Source: Bacillus sp. SG-1 (GTDB taxonomy: Bacteria; Bacillota; Bacilli; Bacillales; Bacillaceae_B). From it: a stretch of 64,000 bases of DNA. Below are positions 36,185 through 44,712 of this stretch, one piece after another. Position 1 is the first letter of the stretch. Every line of letters starts with the position of its first letter. The position numbers were made by a program, and so were the translations under genes. Below the pieces are notes generated by a model. The model worked only from the letters and a program-made list of their open reading frames with translations. It did no database searches and was not told where the DNA came from. The stretch spans positions 1 to 64,000 of the forward strand of contig NZ_ABCF01000002.1 of NCBI RefSeq assembly GCF_000181495.1, written 5' to 3'.

Positions 36185-36380
36185 TGCTGCCATATCTCCT
36201 TCATAAGACCAATATGATGCTGGTTTCACGATTAGGGTGTCTCATAACTCTTTTATTAGACCAATACGAAGCTGCTTTCTGGATTAGAGTGCCTCATAAA
36301 CCCACTCATAAGACAAATTTAAAGCGGCTCTCTCGATTTGGTGCTTCATAAGCTTTCCCCACTCCCTAATAAAGTGAATT
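36185..36380. repeat. Degenerate ~52-bp tandem array (locus 5)
   Basis: AGACCAATA-type unit starts occur at about 36206, 36258 and 36311 (periods 52 and 53), with shared GCTG-TTTC-GATTAGGGTG-CTCATAA blocks and a decayed partial unit on each side. It lies in the ~480-bp gap before the DUF3817 gene and has no coding potential. Confidence 0.75.
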
Positions 36381-36525
36381 GGATTTTCAAGGGATCCCTC
36401 TAAAAGCATATTACAGACAGATTTCCCCAAATTGAAAACTTTTTGAAATTCTTCGTAATTAAATGTATTCTAAGAGCATCTATACTATAATGAACAGAAA
36501 GAATACAACGATTGGGGGACACTCT

Positions 36526-36825
36526 ATGTGGAAAACTGATATAGGTCGATTCAGGATGATGGGGTTCATTGAAGGAGCTTCTCTTCTGATCTTGTTGTTT
36601 ATCGCCATGCCGCTCAAGTACATAGCAGGGATTCCAGAAGCCGTGTCAGTTGTGGGAGCGCTTCATGGATTCTTCTTTATCCTTTATTTAGTGGTGATTG
36701 CCTACACAACAATTAAAGTAAGATGGGCTTTTAAATGGATCTTCGGCTCTGTTCTTGTGGCATTCGTGCCTTTCGGTAATATGATGCTTGACAGCAGATT
36801 AAAAAAGAACAACTTCTCTGCTTGA
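36526..36825 (+). CDS. DUF3817 membrane protein (YdzA type)
   Basis: A 99-residue protein with three predicted membrane helices. The start FRMMGFIEGASLLILLFIAMPLKY and the segment VGALHGFFFILYL with its His identify DUF3817. The function is unknown. The ATG at 36526 follows TTGGGGG; the ATG codons at 36463 and further on lack ribosome binding sites. It is monocistronic. Confidence 0.87.
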   Translation: MWKTDIGRFRMMGFIEGASLLILLFIAMPLKYIAGIPEAVSVVGALHGFFFILYLVVIAYTTIKVRWAFKWIFGSVLVAFVPFGNMMLDSRLKKNNFSA

Positions 36826-36869
36826 GACGGCTGCCAGTTTAAGATCAACTTAATTACTCAGAAAAAGCT

Positions 36870-36896
36870 AAAAGCAGCGGTAAATTCGCTGCTTTT
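36870..36896 (+). terminator. Terminator of the DUF3817 gene
   Basis: A 10-bp stem (36870-36879 with 36887-36896), a 7-nt loop and a T-run. Confidence 0.85.
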
Positions 36897-37122
36897 TTAC
36901 TTTTCTTTATAAAAAACATGTAGATGTAGGGTTTTCTCTTACCTTGAAGTAGTAAATTCTCTGCACCTCTCCACCCTCTTATTTACTAATGCACGGCCAC
37001 TTGAAGAAAACATTATAATAGTTCAGCACTCGCACATTTTTCTATAAGTGTATCTATAGTCCAATCTACTTTCTTCTCTCGCCATATATTATCAGTATGC
37101 TATAACGAAAGGAGTGATAGAG

Positions 37123-37353
37123 TTGGGAAACAATCAAACAGATCCATGTGCGAGATGCAGTGATGATAGCTTGCTTTGCTTATCTGTTCCAGGAGGGCTT
37201 TGCTTGCAATTACTGGGTCTAGAGATTCGAATAAATGATTTGCTGGTTGAATTGGGACCTGAGGCAGACTTGGCAGGTATTCAAAACTTGTTAGGTCAGT
37301 TGTTAGGTGGCGCTGCTGCAAATATAGCAACAGAGGATAACACTTCTAATTAA
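37123..37353 (+). CDS. Cys-containing small protein, unknown
   Basis: A 76-residue protein. Its N-terminal half has four cysteines (CARC, LLCLS, GGLCLQ) and its C-terminal half is an acidic, Leu/Gly-rich helix. AAAGGAG lies 8 nt before the TTG at 37123; a GTG at 37114 overlaps the ribosome binding site. I do not recognise the family. Cysteine-rich small proteins are common in spore outer layers, but nothing here proves that. Confidence 0.65.
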   Translation: MGNNQTDPCARCSDDSLLCLSVPGGLCLQLLGLEIRINDLLVELGPEADLAGIQNLLGQLLGGAAANIATEDNTSN

Positions 37354-37357
37354 TCAA

Positions 37358-37396
37358 TTAAAAGCCCCCTGCTCTATAGGAAAAGGGGGCTTTTAA
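37358..37396 (+). terminator. Terminator after the Cys-containing gene
   Basis: A 12-bp stem (37358-37369 with 37385-37396) containing a G5/C5 block, followed by TTTG. Confidence 0.85.
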
Positions 37397-37410
37397 TTTG
37401 AATTACAATC

Positions 37411-37509
37411 TTAATAAGATCTTGCACTTCTCTTCTTATCTCTATACTTTTTATAGATTGGATACACAACTGGTCCCCATTTAATCAAAGTTTTTATAAG
37501 TCGTTTCAT
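37411..37509 (-). CDS. Small basic peptide, unknown
   Basis: A 32-residue, strongly basic peptide (MKRLIKTLIKWGPVVYPIYK, then a Lys/Arg-rich end) with a GGGAGG ribosome binding site 7 nt before the ATG at 37509. The amphipathic start suggests membrane association. The good ribosome binding site is the main support. It lies between two convergent/parallel units. Confidence 0.6.
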   Translation of the reverse strand: MKRLIKTLIKWGPVVYPIYKKYRDKKRSARSY

Positions 37510-37569
37510 GCAGGTACCTCCCTGTAATTTCTTATCATTCAATTCCCACAAATACATAATCATAAACTA

Positions 37570-38055
37570 TCATTCGAGAGGATCTGCTTTTTTTCCATAT
37601 TTAATGACTTCGTAAATAGCCAATCCATCACTTGGCTGCCCTTTCCCTGTTTTAAAGGGGAATAAAGAAAAGAAGATGAAATAGACAGAGAAATAGACAA
37701 ATTGATAAAAAAATATATGAGTTGGCAATGCTTCCCGATAAATCAAGAAATTGATCAGAAGTATTACCAAAAGGTTAGATAGGCTGCCTGCAAGATAGAT
37801 CAGGATATGAACCCATTTTTTATCATATTTCAATTTTCCATATTGACACCAGCCATCCATGAAATACAATTTCTTTACTTCCAATGGTCCGATTGAAAAA
37901 AGCGTTTTGCCTGCCCCCAGGGCGAAATTAATTTTGGCTCCGAACACTCTGGCGACCAAGACATGCCCTGCCTCATGAACTAATGTTACCAATGGCAACG
38001 TTAAGAAAAACGCAAGAAAAAAAATCCACATATCATTAAGTGTAAACAAATCCAT
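37570..38055 (-). CDS. M50-like membrane metalloprotease homologue
   Basis: A 161-residue membrane protein with four predicted helices. HExxH lies in LVTLVHEAGHVLVA (about residue 27) and a second conserved block GQPSDGLAIYEV lies near the C-terminus, both typical of small site-2-protease-like M50 proteins. It could cleave substrates in the membrane; none is known. A GGGGG ribosome binding site precedes the ATG. Confidence 0.83.
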   Translation of the reverse strand: MDLFTLNDMWIFFLAFFLTLPLVTLVHEAGHVLVARVFGAKINFALGAGKTLFSIGPLEVKKLYFMDGWCQYGKLKYDKKWVHILIYLAGSLSNLLVILLINFLIYREALPTHIFFYQFVYFSVYFIFFSLFPFKTGKGQPSDGLAIYEVIKYGKKADPLE

Positions 38056-38245
38056 AACCCCCGATTTTAATTCATCTCCATCTGTATTACCAAATGTTCT
38101 TTTCCCTAAGCTTATATACTGGGATTTTAATTGATTCGTAACACAATATTCATAGAGAAAAATAATACAGTCAGATAATGGAATGAAAAAAGAGCCCTTT
38201 TACAAGGACTCTTCTTCTAATGGCTATAAAATTAGAACACGAGAG

Positions 38246-38533
38246 TTACTTTGAATTCAGTTCTTTATAAGCCTGAATAAAGGGACGAGGATCTTGTTTT
38301 ACATGAAAACTGTGGACTCCCTGATTAGTATGCAAATATAGGAAACCTTGTTCCGGATTCAGGGATTTGTATGACACATCAAAGACATTTTTCATCAAAA
38401 AGGTTTTTGTTGAACAATCGATTCTCTCAGTATACATACGTAACTCATGCTCTGTTTCTTCTGACGACTGGATGTGGTCCTCAATTTTTCTAGTGACCAC
38501 GTAATAAGGATGGCTTGTAATCAGGTGCTTCAA
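38246..38533 (-). CDS. Small protein coupled to the oxidoreductase gene
   Basis: A 95-residue soluble protein with a strand-rich second half (MKNVFDVSYKSLNPEQGFLYLHTNQGVHSFHV in two parts), possibly PH-like; no family recognised. Its TTG start overlaps the TGA stop of the preceding oxidoreductase gene in a TTGA, and no clear ribosome binding site is present, so translation is probably coupled. Confidence 0.65.
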   Translation of the reverse strand: MKHLITSHPYYVVTRKIEDHIQSSEETEHELRMYTERIDCSTKTFLMKNVFDVSYKSLNPEQGFLYLHTNQGVHSFHVKQDPRPFIQAYKELNSK

Positions 38534-39516
38534 AGACTATCACTAGGAAACTTTATTCCAATCTGTTTCCGTGCTTCTTCCAGTATAGACATCGTGTCTC
38601 TGGATAGTTGGAAGGTTTGCTTTGCAGATTCTTTCTTTCCATTTTTGATGAGGTCGATAAACTCACATATTTCATAATACATTGTGTTACCTTCCTGTTC
38701 CACACTTATATCTTCAACAGAACCGTTCCTATAATGAATTTCTACCTTTTGAGGATCTGAGATGCTGTCGATGATAAAACTGCCGTCCTCTCCCTGTATC
38801 TCCGAGGGTATGGTTGAATTGGTAATTTTGGAATACATCGCGACCGCTTCCATTCCATCATACTTAAAAAGGATGGTCCCTTCTCCATCGGCTCCTGTCT
38901 CCAGTAACATTCCTTGTGCAAAGATGCTTTGTGGCATCCCGAATAATGTCAGGACAGGAACGATACAGTAGATGCCGATATCCATTAAAGAACCGTTCCC
39001 CAGCTCAGGTTTAAAGGCATTGAGGACCGTGCCGCTTCTATATGCATCATACCGTGAAGAATATTGATTTTTGACTGAAACAACCCTTCTGACTTTTCCA
39101 ATCTTTGACAGGTTGTCCTTTATTGATTGAAAGCTGGGAATGAACGTAGTTTTCAGGGCCTCCATAAAAAGTACATTATTTTCTTTAGCAGCCTGGATCA
39201 TCTTATTTAACTCATCACTATTCACTGCTGCAGGCTTTTCACAAAGAACGTGTTTTCCTTTTCTCATAAAGATAAGGGCCTGCTCTGCGTGCAAAATATT
39301 TGGACTTGCTATGTAAATTGCGTCAAACGTATTGCTTCGCGCCATTTCATCCAGGTCGGTAAAAGTATATTTCAAGCCATATTTATCGGCAAACTCCTTA
39401 GCTCTTTCTTCTGTCCTGGAATAAACGGCCGTCAGTTGAAAATCACTGACCTTACCGGCAGCCTCCAGGAATCGATCTGTAATCCAATTGGTTCCTATAA
39501 CTCCAAAGCGAATCAT
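38530..39516 (-). CDS. Gfo/Idh/MocA family oxidoreductase (YulF-like)
   Basis: A 328-residue NAD(P)-dependent sugar or polyol dehydrogenase. The Rossmann start is MIRFGVIGTNWITDRFLEAA, followed by HVLCEKPAAV with the conserved EKP lysine, and a C-terminal domain with NGSLMDIGIYCI. The N-terminus resembles B. subtilis YulF. The substrate cannot be deduced. The ATG at 39516 has AAAGGGG upstream; the longer frame is not supported. It is first of a two-gene unit. Confidence 0.9.
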   Translation of the reverse strand: MIRFGVIGTNWITDRFLEAAGKVSDFQLTAVYSRTEERAKEFADKYGLKYTFTDLDEMARSNTFDAIYIASPNILHAEQALIFMRKGKHVLCEKPAAVNSDELNKMIQAAKENNVLFMEALKTTFIPSFQSIKDNLSKIGKVRRVVSVKNQYSSRYDAYRSGTVLNAFKPELGNGSLMDIGIYCIVPVLTLFGMPQSIFAQGMLLETGADGEGTILFKYDGMEAVAMYSKITNSTIPSEIQGEDGSFIIDSISDPQKVEIHYRNGSVEDISVEQEGNTMYYEICEFIDLIKNGKKESAKQTFQLSRDTMSILEEARKQIGIKFPSDSL

Positions 39517-39771
39517 ATAAAGCCCCTTTCTACTATCTGCTCTAATGGTTGATAAACACACTTTATCACTTTTTACTTATGGGGTGAAATTATACACATT
39601 GCAAAATGACACAAACTTTTTATAATTATTGGAGATTTCTTTTCATATATTTAACCGATGTGACTCAGACAGGTTCATGTTTTGTAAGACATTCTGTCCG
39701 GTAACGCAGATTTTCGGAAACCTTTTTACCTCACAAGAGCATGCAGAATTTCAAGAGGTTAAAGAAAGCTG

Positions 39772-39962
39772 TTTTTCGAACTATATTGTTGCTATCTGAA
39801 AAATCCAAAGAGCCGGATTTTTCCCTGGAGACAAGTGCTTTTTTCTCTGAACAAGGTGAATAGCTCTTTTCTTGCTTGCTTACCCAGCATATTTTCCATG
39901 AATAAAGGCATATCTTTTGAAGGTTATATTAACTAGCACAAAGTTTAAGAAAAGAGCCTAAA
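39772..39962. repeat. Dispersed repeat family B, copy 3 (inverted)
   Basis: The most complete copy, in reverse orientation. On the minus strand it reads GGCTCTTTTCTTAAACTTTG, ATGCCTTTATTCATGG, AATATGCTGG, AAGCAAGCAAGAAAAGAGCT, CACCTTGTTCAGAGAAAAAAG, AAAAATCCGGCTCTTTGGAT and AGCAACAATATAGTTCGAAA. Confidence 0.85.
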
Positions 39963-39988
39963 GAAAACATAAAGGAGTGTCATTCCCC

Positions 39989-40801
39989 ATGAGCAGAAAT
40001 GTTTTTGCTGATAAGGCCCTTTACGAACATCGCTTTTGGCTGCAGATACTTGGAGATCATGCAAGATTTATGCGCGATACACTTTCACCGGTTGAGAAAG
40101 AAGAGATTGAACAGGCTGAACAATTCATTACTGTCATGGATCAACTCCTTCAAATGGCCAGACAGCCTTTATCAGGGCAGAAGCTCGATGATTTGACTAA
40201 GATGGCTGCTAAACAGACGGAAAAGCTCAGGACATTCAAGCTTTCTCTTATCAAAAAGAAATTGACAGGCAAAATTGTCATAGGACTGGGTGAAACCTTC
40301 CTAAACCACATGGTAAACGAGTTAGAGGAATATATAAACATCCTTGACCACCTGCTTAAAAAACAGGAAGTTCCGGATTTCCATCCTGTACACCATCACC
40401 TTCTTTGGCTGGCTGATGCTGCAGGACACGCAGGTGCCATCAATGACAATCTTGACTTGAGTGAGAAGAAATTAAAAGAAAAAGGGTCAGCCTTCCAAAA
40501 GGATTTCGAAGCGTTCTATTTGAAAGCCATCGAACTCGCTGGATACCTGAGGACCGGTCTGATGGAATTTCCAGCATTATCGAAGTTCAATGAAGATGTA
40601 GAACTCGAGATGAAAATCTTCAAAAGTTTCCTTGCTGAATTGGAAGAATGGGAAATGAATCATAAACTGCTTGGGTCATTTTCAGCTTTGATGGCTGATC
40701 ATATGGCACGGGAAGAATGCTATTACCTTTTCAAATTATATGAAACAGCCGGAACGCATCTCCCAGACTGTGACCCTACAGCTCCACGTGTAAAAGCCTG
40801 A
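39989..40801 (+). CDS. DUF2935 protein (ferritin-like helical bundle)
   Basis: A 270-residue protein built of two similar helical repeats, each with an EHRFWLQILGDHARFM- or HHHLLWLADAAGHA-like helix carrying metal-ligand-type His/Glu residues, which is the DUF2935 pattern. Metal binding is likely from the pattern; function is unknown. AAAGGAG precedes the start; ATG at 39989 fits the family better than the GTG at 39977. A family C palindrome follows immediately. Confidence 0.86.
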   Translation: MSRNVFADKALYEHRFWLQILGDHARFMRDTLSPVEKEEIEQAEQFITVMDQLLQMARQPLSGQKLDDLTKMAAKQTEKLRTFKLSLIKKKLTGKIVIGLGETFLNHMVNELEEYINILDHLLKKQEVPDFHPVHHHLLWLADAAGHAGAINDNLDLSEKKLKEKGSAFQKDFEAFYLKAIELAGYLRTGLMEFPALSKFNEDVELEMKIFKSFLAELEEWEMNHKLLGSFSALMADHMAREECYYLFKLYETAGTHLPDCDPTAPRVKA

Positions 40802-40862
40802 CCACTTCACCGCTTTAAACCACTAAGAGGGACAGTCCCTTGTTGCGCTTTAAAGTGGTAAA
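40802..40862. repeat. Palindromic repeat family C, copy 3
   Basis: CCACTTCACCGCTTTAAA... with GGGACAGTCCC centre and GCGCTTTAAAGTGGTAAAG right arm. It starts just after the DUF2935 stop and may serve as terminator. Confidence 0.82.
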
Positions 40863-40870
40863 GCCTCCTG

Positions 40871-40894
40871 AAAGGCCCAAGCTTATTGGGCTTT
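40871..40894 (-). terminator. Terminator of the methyltransferase gene
   Basis: A short GC stem (GCCCAA 40875-40880 with TTGGGC 40886-40891) plus A/T tracts; bidirectional look. Confidence 0.65.
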
Positions 40895-40895
40895 T

Positions 40896-41600
40896 TCATT
40901 TTCTGCATTTGATGATTCTTACCCCCAATTGATCCTTGTATTTCTTTAGATATTCTTCATGGCGGTCGAGCATGTCATGGATATCGTCTGGAATCTCTTC
41001 GGATAAATCAAATTCAATAACCGGTTCTGGTGATAACATCGGAAAATCCGGCTTATCAATTTCTACAATTGTGAAGCCGGCTGCTTCTGCACACTTCTGC
41101 CATTCTTTTTCATTGAGTAAGTGCCTCACTCCATAAAAGGTGCTCAATTCCTTACGGGCTTCCGAGGATAGTTCTTGTTCAACAGTCATTTCCACTGCGA
41201 GGAAGAGCCCTCCTGGTTTTAAAATCCTTTCCACTTCAGAAAGCACGAGTTTTTGGTCTACAAAAGATAATACGGACTCGCTCGTAATCAAATCAAATTC
41301 CTGATTTGCAAAAGGCATCTCTTCTGCCTGGCCGTTAATCAGTTGTACTTCTGCTCCAGCAGCCAGAATTCTTTTCCCGGCTTTTTCAAGCATGACAGGA
41401 TGATTTTCCAAAGCCACAACTCTGCTTCCGAACATCTCCTTAATGAATACAGCTGTTTGTCCTGTGCCGCACCCTATATCCAAGATGGACATCCCATCCG
41501 TTATTTCTTCCCTGAACATCAGCTCCTTCGTCAGCAGGATTCCCCCTGGATGTGCTCCTCCTATTCCATACAATGCTAAAAAATCAAGATAACTGCCCAT
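40896..41600 (-). CDS. Class I SAM-dependent methyltransferase
   Basis: A 234-residue methyltransferase of the UbiE-like (Methyltransf_11) type. Motif I is ILDIGCGTGQTAVFI near residue 38, followed by VALENHP (acidic position for the SAM ribose) and ITSESVLSFV, LKPGGLFLAVEM. The acceptor is unknown. ATG at 41600 follows GGGGATAGAGG. It stands alone. Confidence 0.88.
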   Translation of the reverse strand: MGSYLDFLALYGIGGAHPGGILLTKELMFREEITDGMSILDIGCGTGQTAVFIKEMFGSRVVALENHPVMLEKAGKRILAAGAEVQLINGQAEEMPFANQEFDLITSESVLSFVDQKLVLSEVERILKPGGLFLAVEMTVEQELSSEARKELSTFYGVRHLLNEKEWQKCAEAAGFTIVEIDKPDFPMLSPEPVIEFDLSEEIPDDIHDMLDRHEEYLKKYKDQLGVRIIKCRK

Positions 41601-41799
41601 ACCTCTATCCCCTTTTCCCAGTCAATTTTTCAATCTTCTCTGCCAAAACAAGCAGCTAAGAGCTTCGGCTGGTCAAATCTAAACACTTTTCTTTAATTAT
41701 TTAATGAAATGAGAGGCAAATAGGTGAAAGAACAATCAACCTGTCCCATGCATGAATACATTGAATATATAAGAAATAATGCTGAAGGGAGAGTTCTAC

Positions 41800-42039
41800 A
41801 TGCCGTATTACCACTTATGCTGCCGTTACCATGGTCAGGTCGTCAGAATCAATGACCGTTTCGGCAGAACCCATATTGGAGAAATCACAAGAGTGACGAG
41901 AAGCAAAGTATTCATTCGCCCCGTAAGGCCAAATCAAGGTTATGGATACTACGGCGGAGGATATGGTTATTATGGATTTGCGTATGGTATTGCTTTAGGT
42001 GCTATTACAGGACTGGCACTTGCTGCTTTCTTCTGGTAG
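41800..42039 (+). CDS. Gly/Tyr-rich small protein with C-terminal membrane helix
   Basis: A 79-residue protein in three parts: a strand-rich SH3-like start (MPYYHLCCRYHGQVVRINDR), a GYGYYGGGYGYYG tract, and a hydrophobic helix at the end. The ATG at 41800 follows GAAGGGAGAG. Gly/Tyr tracts occur in many spore-coat proteins and the next gene is GerPF-like, which fits a spore role. I do not recognise a named family. Confidence 0.65.
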   Translation: MPYYHLCCRYHGQVVRINDRFGRTHIGEITRVTRSKVFIRPVRPNQGYGYYGGGYGYYGFAYGIALGAITGLALAAFFW

Positions 42040-42064
42040 ATCTGCCTGAAAGGAGTCTTACCTC

Positions 42065-42256
42065 ATGGCTTGCTTTATCAATAAAGTCATTATTCATAAA
42101 ATCAGCGGAGGGGAAGTCACATTCGGCGCGCCACTGAAACAATCACCTGTTTCCAGTTCCAAAAGCACGACTGGCTCTGGATCAGGAAATACAGGACCAT
42201 TCCAAATAACATTCAGTGGAATTTCAGTTTCAACATCTATTCAGACACCTGAATGA
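42065..42256 (+). CDS. GerPA/GerPF-like spore germination protein
   Basis: A 63-residue homologue of the GerPA/GerPF family, small coat proteins that let germinants pass the spore coat. The family pattern is clear: HKISGGEVTFGAPLKQSP, then SSKSTTGSGSGNTGPF. It lies 25 bp after the Gly/Tyr-rich gene in the same direction with AAAGGAG upstream, so the two are probably co-transcribed. The rest of a gerP operon is absent, so it is a stand-alone paralogue. Confidence 0.85.
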   Translation: MACFINKVIIHKISGGEVTFGAPLKQSPVSSSKSTTGSGSGNTGPFQITFSGISVSTSIQTPE

Positions 42257-42274
42257 CCGCATCTCAAGACAATA

Positions 42275-42306
42275 AAAAAACAAGCTTGGGCCCAAGCTTG
42301 TTTTTT
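42275..42306. terminator. Bidirectional terminator
   Basis: A perfect palindrome around CAAGCTTGGGCCCAAGCTTG with A and T tracts at both ends, between the convergent GerPF-like and CPBP genes. Confidence 0.9.
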
Positions 42307-42310
42307 GCAT

Positions 42311-42961
42311 TTACCAACTATGGATATACACTAAGTAAATCATCATAATACCTGTATCAGCTAATATATGACTGACTACGGGTGCAGCAAGTGATCCCGA
42401 TTTATGTTTAAACAGCCCCCAAACGAGTCCTGCAATAAAGACTGGAATGACAGCAAGTACATTAAACGGCCAATTAAATAGTTCTACCATGGAAAGTATA
42501 TGATAAAAACTGTAAAAAAATGAAGAAGTAATAATCGCCATGGCCGGAGACATTGACACTTTTAATTCTTCAAAAATGAAATTTCTCCAGTAGTTCTCTT
42601 CAAGATAGGGATTCAGGATGATAAGAACCGCGATCAACCCCCATACCATTTTCCCATTAAAGTTCCATTCCTCCAATAGTAAACCAATAATTTCCAGTTC
42701 GATTATTGAGGAAAATAAAAACGACACACTTGCAAAAATGATCAGCAAGAAAGCGAGTCCGCTCGCTGTCCCCAATAATACAGAATTCCTAGTGATGCGA
42801 ATTTTCCATTCAGAATGATTTTGATTGGTTAAACTGAAATACACCGGTACAAGCAGAAGCCAACCATAGAATAATCCGAAAGTCAAAGGGACATTTCCGT
42901 AAATGGTCAAACCTATGAAGATCATTAGTGTCGGACCGATAAGTAGTACTAGTTTCTTCAT
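42311..42961 (-). CDS. CPBP-family intramembrane metalloprotease
   Basis: A 216-residue membrane protein with 6-7 predicted helices. Its conserved motifs are PYLEENYWRNFIF (the EExxxR box), FFYSFYHIL (FxxxH) and VSHILADTGI (HxxxD-like), as in CAAX/CPBP proteases. The ATG at 42961 is placed after GAGGTG. Family members cleave prenylated or signal proteins, or protect against bacteriocins; the role here is open. Confidence 0.88.
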   Translation of the reverse strand: MKKLVLLIGPTLMIFIGLTIYGNVPLTFGLFYGWLLLVPVYFSLTNQNHSEWKIRITRNSVLLGTASGLAFLLIIFASVSFLFSSIIELEIIGLLLEEWNFNGKMVWGLIAVLIILNPYLEENYWRNFIFEELKVSMSPAMAIITSSFFYSFYHILSMVELFNWPFNVLAVIPVFIAGLVWGLFKHKSGSLAAPVVSHILADTGIMMIYLVYIHSW

Positions 42962-43044
42962 TCCACACCTCTGCAGCATACTTTAGTCTTTTTGTAAGCG
43001 TTTAATTATGTTTTAAGAATATATATGCAAATAGAACTATCCAG

Positions 43045-43160
43045 TTAAGCAAGAAAGAAAAGAGCTCCTCTTCCTGTTCGGAGCGAAAAGATCTTGTGCC
43101 TAGGGGAAAAATCCGGCACTTAGGATTTTTCTTGAAGCAACAATCTATACGAATACAGCC
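43045..43160. repeat. Dispersed repeat family B, copy 4 (truncated)
   Basis: Only the second half of the element is present: AAGCAAGAAAGAAAAGAGCTC, CTGTTCGGAG, AAAAATCCGGCACTTAGGAT and AGCAACAATCTATACGAATA. The first ~75 bp are missing or too diverged to see. The remaining 43.16-43.39 kb shows nothing recognisable. Confidence 0.78.
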
Positions 43161-43389
43161 TTTTGGAAAGCACTCTTCGTAGACGTAGCTGCTTTTGTTA
43201 GATAAGGTTGATTAGAAACAATAAAACTTGCGAAAATAGGCTTTAAGAATAAACGACTATTCCTCAATATTGTAACATTTACTTGGTGGAATTTGGCTTA
43301 TTTGCAGAACGTTTTATCCGTAGTGACATTCCTTTCATTTCAATGACAGCACCTGAACATTAACCATCCAGCAGGATTTTAGTCAATTA

Positions 43390-43425
43390 AAAAAGGACAG
43401 GACCAGCGAATGGTCCCATCCTTTT
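43390..43425 (-). terminator. Terminator of the 39-residue gene
   Basis: A stem of about 15 bp with two mismatches (43390-43404 with 43411-43425), A-tract on the left and T-tract on the right. Confidence 0.7.
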
Positions 43426-43455
43426 ATAGTAATATTTACATTTGCTCACTCTGAT

Positions 43456-43575
43456 TCAATCTTCAGGGTGTTTCGGCTTCTCAGGATCCTTTTGTGGATC
43501 AATATCCTGATTATTTTCCTTTTTTTCTTCTTGTTCTAAAGAGAGGTTGTCTTTTTCTTCTTGTTCTTTGCTCAT
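43456..43575 (-). CDS. Small acidic/charged protein, unknown
   Basis: A 39-residue peptide made almost only of Glu, Lys, Asp, Gln and Asn (MSKEQEEKDNLSLEQEEKKE start). AAAGGAGG lies 7 nt before the ATG at 43575 and a terminator follows, so it is a real small gene. I do not recognise the family. Confidence 0.65.
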   Translation of the reverse strand: MSKEQEEKDNLSLEQEEKKENNQDIDPQKDPEKPKHPED

Positions 43576-43731
43576 GGTTTATCCTCCTTTATTATTATCA
43601 TTCATTTTGGTAATTCCCCACAACCTCTTTTGTCAAACAAAAAATTATTCTACAAAAACTCCTTTGCTTGAGTAAACGCACTTTCGTTCAGGTTGGCAAA
43701 AGCACCCGGCAATTTACAAATAAACCAACAT

Positions 43732-44325
43732 TCATCTCGACACATATTCATTACCGGATATCCAGAATCTGTATGGATAATCACGTGCCTCCCCGGAATT
43801 ACCGATTCCAATACGCCCCCCGGTCGATATACTGACCGGCGAATATCCTTCAGCAATAAAAAGCGGGCTTTTAGTGAAATGACCTCCATAATCCTCCATG
43901 TTGATCCCCATCGCCTTAGTCAGTTTGCCCGGACCATTCGTAAGTTCCCTGCCTTGCTTAGGCCTCCTTTTCAACATTAACTCTTTTCCTTCAGCCGGTT
44001 CCACAGCTCTTATCAGAACAGCTTCCGGTTTTCCAGGTGGTCCGCTCACAACATTCACCAGACAATGGGTATGCATGACATACGTATATACTCTTCCAGC
44101 TTCTGCAAACATAATTTCTGTTCTTTTCGTCCTTCTATTGTTAAAACTGTGGGCCGCACGGTCTTCCGGTCCCAAGTAGGCTTCTGTTTCTACGATATAA
44201 CCTGAAGTGGTGCCTTCACTTGTTTCTTTAACAAGCAAACATCCCAGAAGTCTCTTGGCCAGTTCGAGTGTCGGCAGTTCATAAATCTCCTGAGGTAAAA
44301 GGTTAAATGACTTTTTTATATTCAT
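43732..44325 (-). CDS. 3-methyladenine DNA glycosylase (AAG/MPG type)
   Basis: A 197-residue base-excision repair enzyme that removes alkylated purines. The family landmarks are present: AKRLLGCLLV, YIVETEAYLGPEDRAAH (catalytic Glu in ETEAY), EAGRVYTYVMHTHCLVNVV and TNGPGKLTKAMGI. It corresponds to B. subtilis YxlJ/Aag, including the end WISGNEYVSR. GGAG lies about 9 nt before the ATG. It stands alone, so it is not part of an ada operon. Confidence 0.93.
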   Translation of the reverse strand: MNIKKSFNLLPQEIYELPTLELAKRLLGCLLVKETSEGTTSGYIVETEAYLGPEDRAAHSFNNRRTKRTEIMFAEAGRVYTYVMHTHCLVNVVSGPPGKPEAVLIRAVEPAEGKELMLKRRPKQGRELTNGPGKLTKAMGINMEDYGGHFTKSPLFIAEGYSPVSISTGGRIGIGNSGEARDYPYRFWISGNEYVSR

Positions 44326-44712
44326 TTTCGGCAGCTCCTTTCATTTTGTGAATGAAACCATATCGATTGTGAAAAATAAAGACAATACTTTATTCAGAGT
44401 GGTGTTAAAGAGAAGTCTATTTGCGAACATGAATAAGTGATTTACCCGTGGGTGGAGTAAAGATACACCAGAAACAACTTGGAGACCATTTAATGAGCAG
44501 TAGGTTACCGGTCATTGTTAGTGAAAGATGAAGTTATATATTCAAGCGTACCACTGATTACAGGCTAATAACCATCTGTAGGCGGAATGTGTAAGGAATC
44601 CTTGTGGAAACCCATGAACTAATCGTCTGAGATTATTATCCGAAATTGAATTATAAGTGCATGCCTCTACATGGATTCGCAATAGAGAAGTAATTTTAAC
44701 GGAGGTCAGAAT
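44326..44712. other. Intergenic region without a recognised feature
   Basis: About 390 bp between divergent genes. All frames are interrupted, and no hairpin with a T-run or repeat family is evident. It may contain promoters for both genes. Confidence 0.35.

Noticed and set aside
43650-43889. 79-codon minus-strand frame at the end of the glycosylase gene
   Set aside because: Overlaps the conserved C-terminus of the 3-methyladenine glycosylase in another phase.
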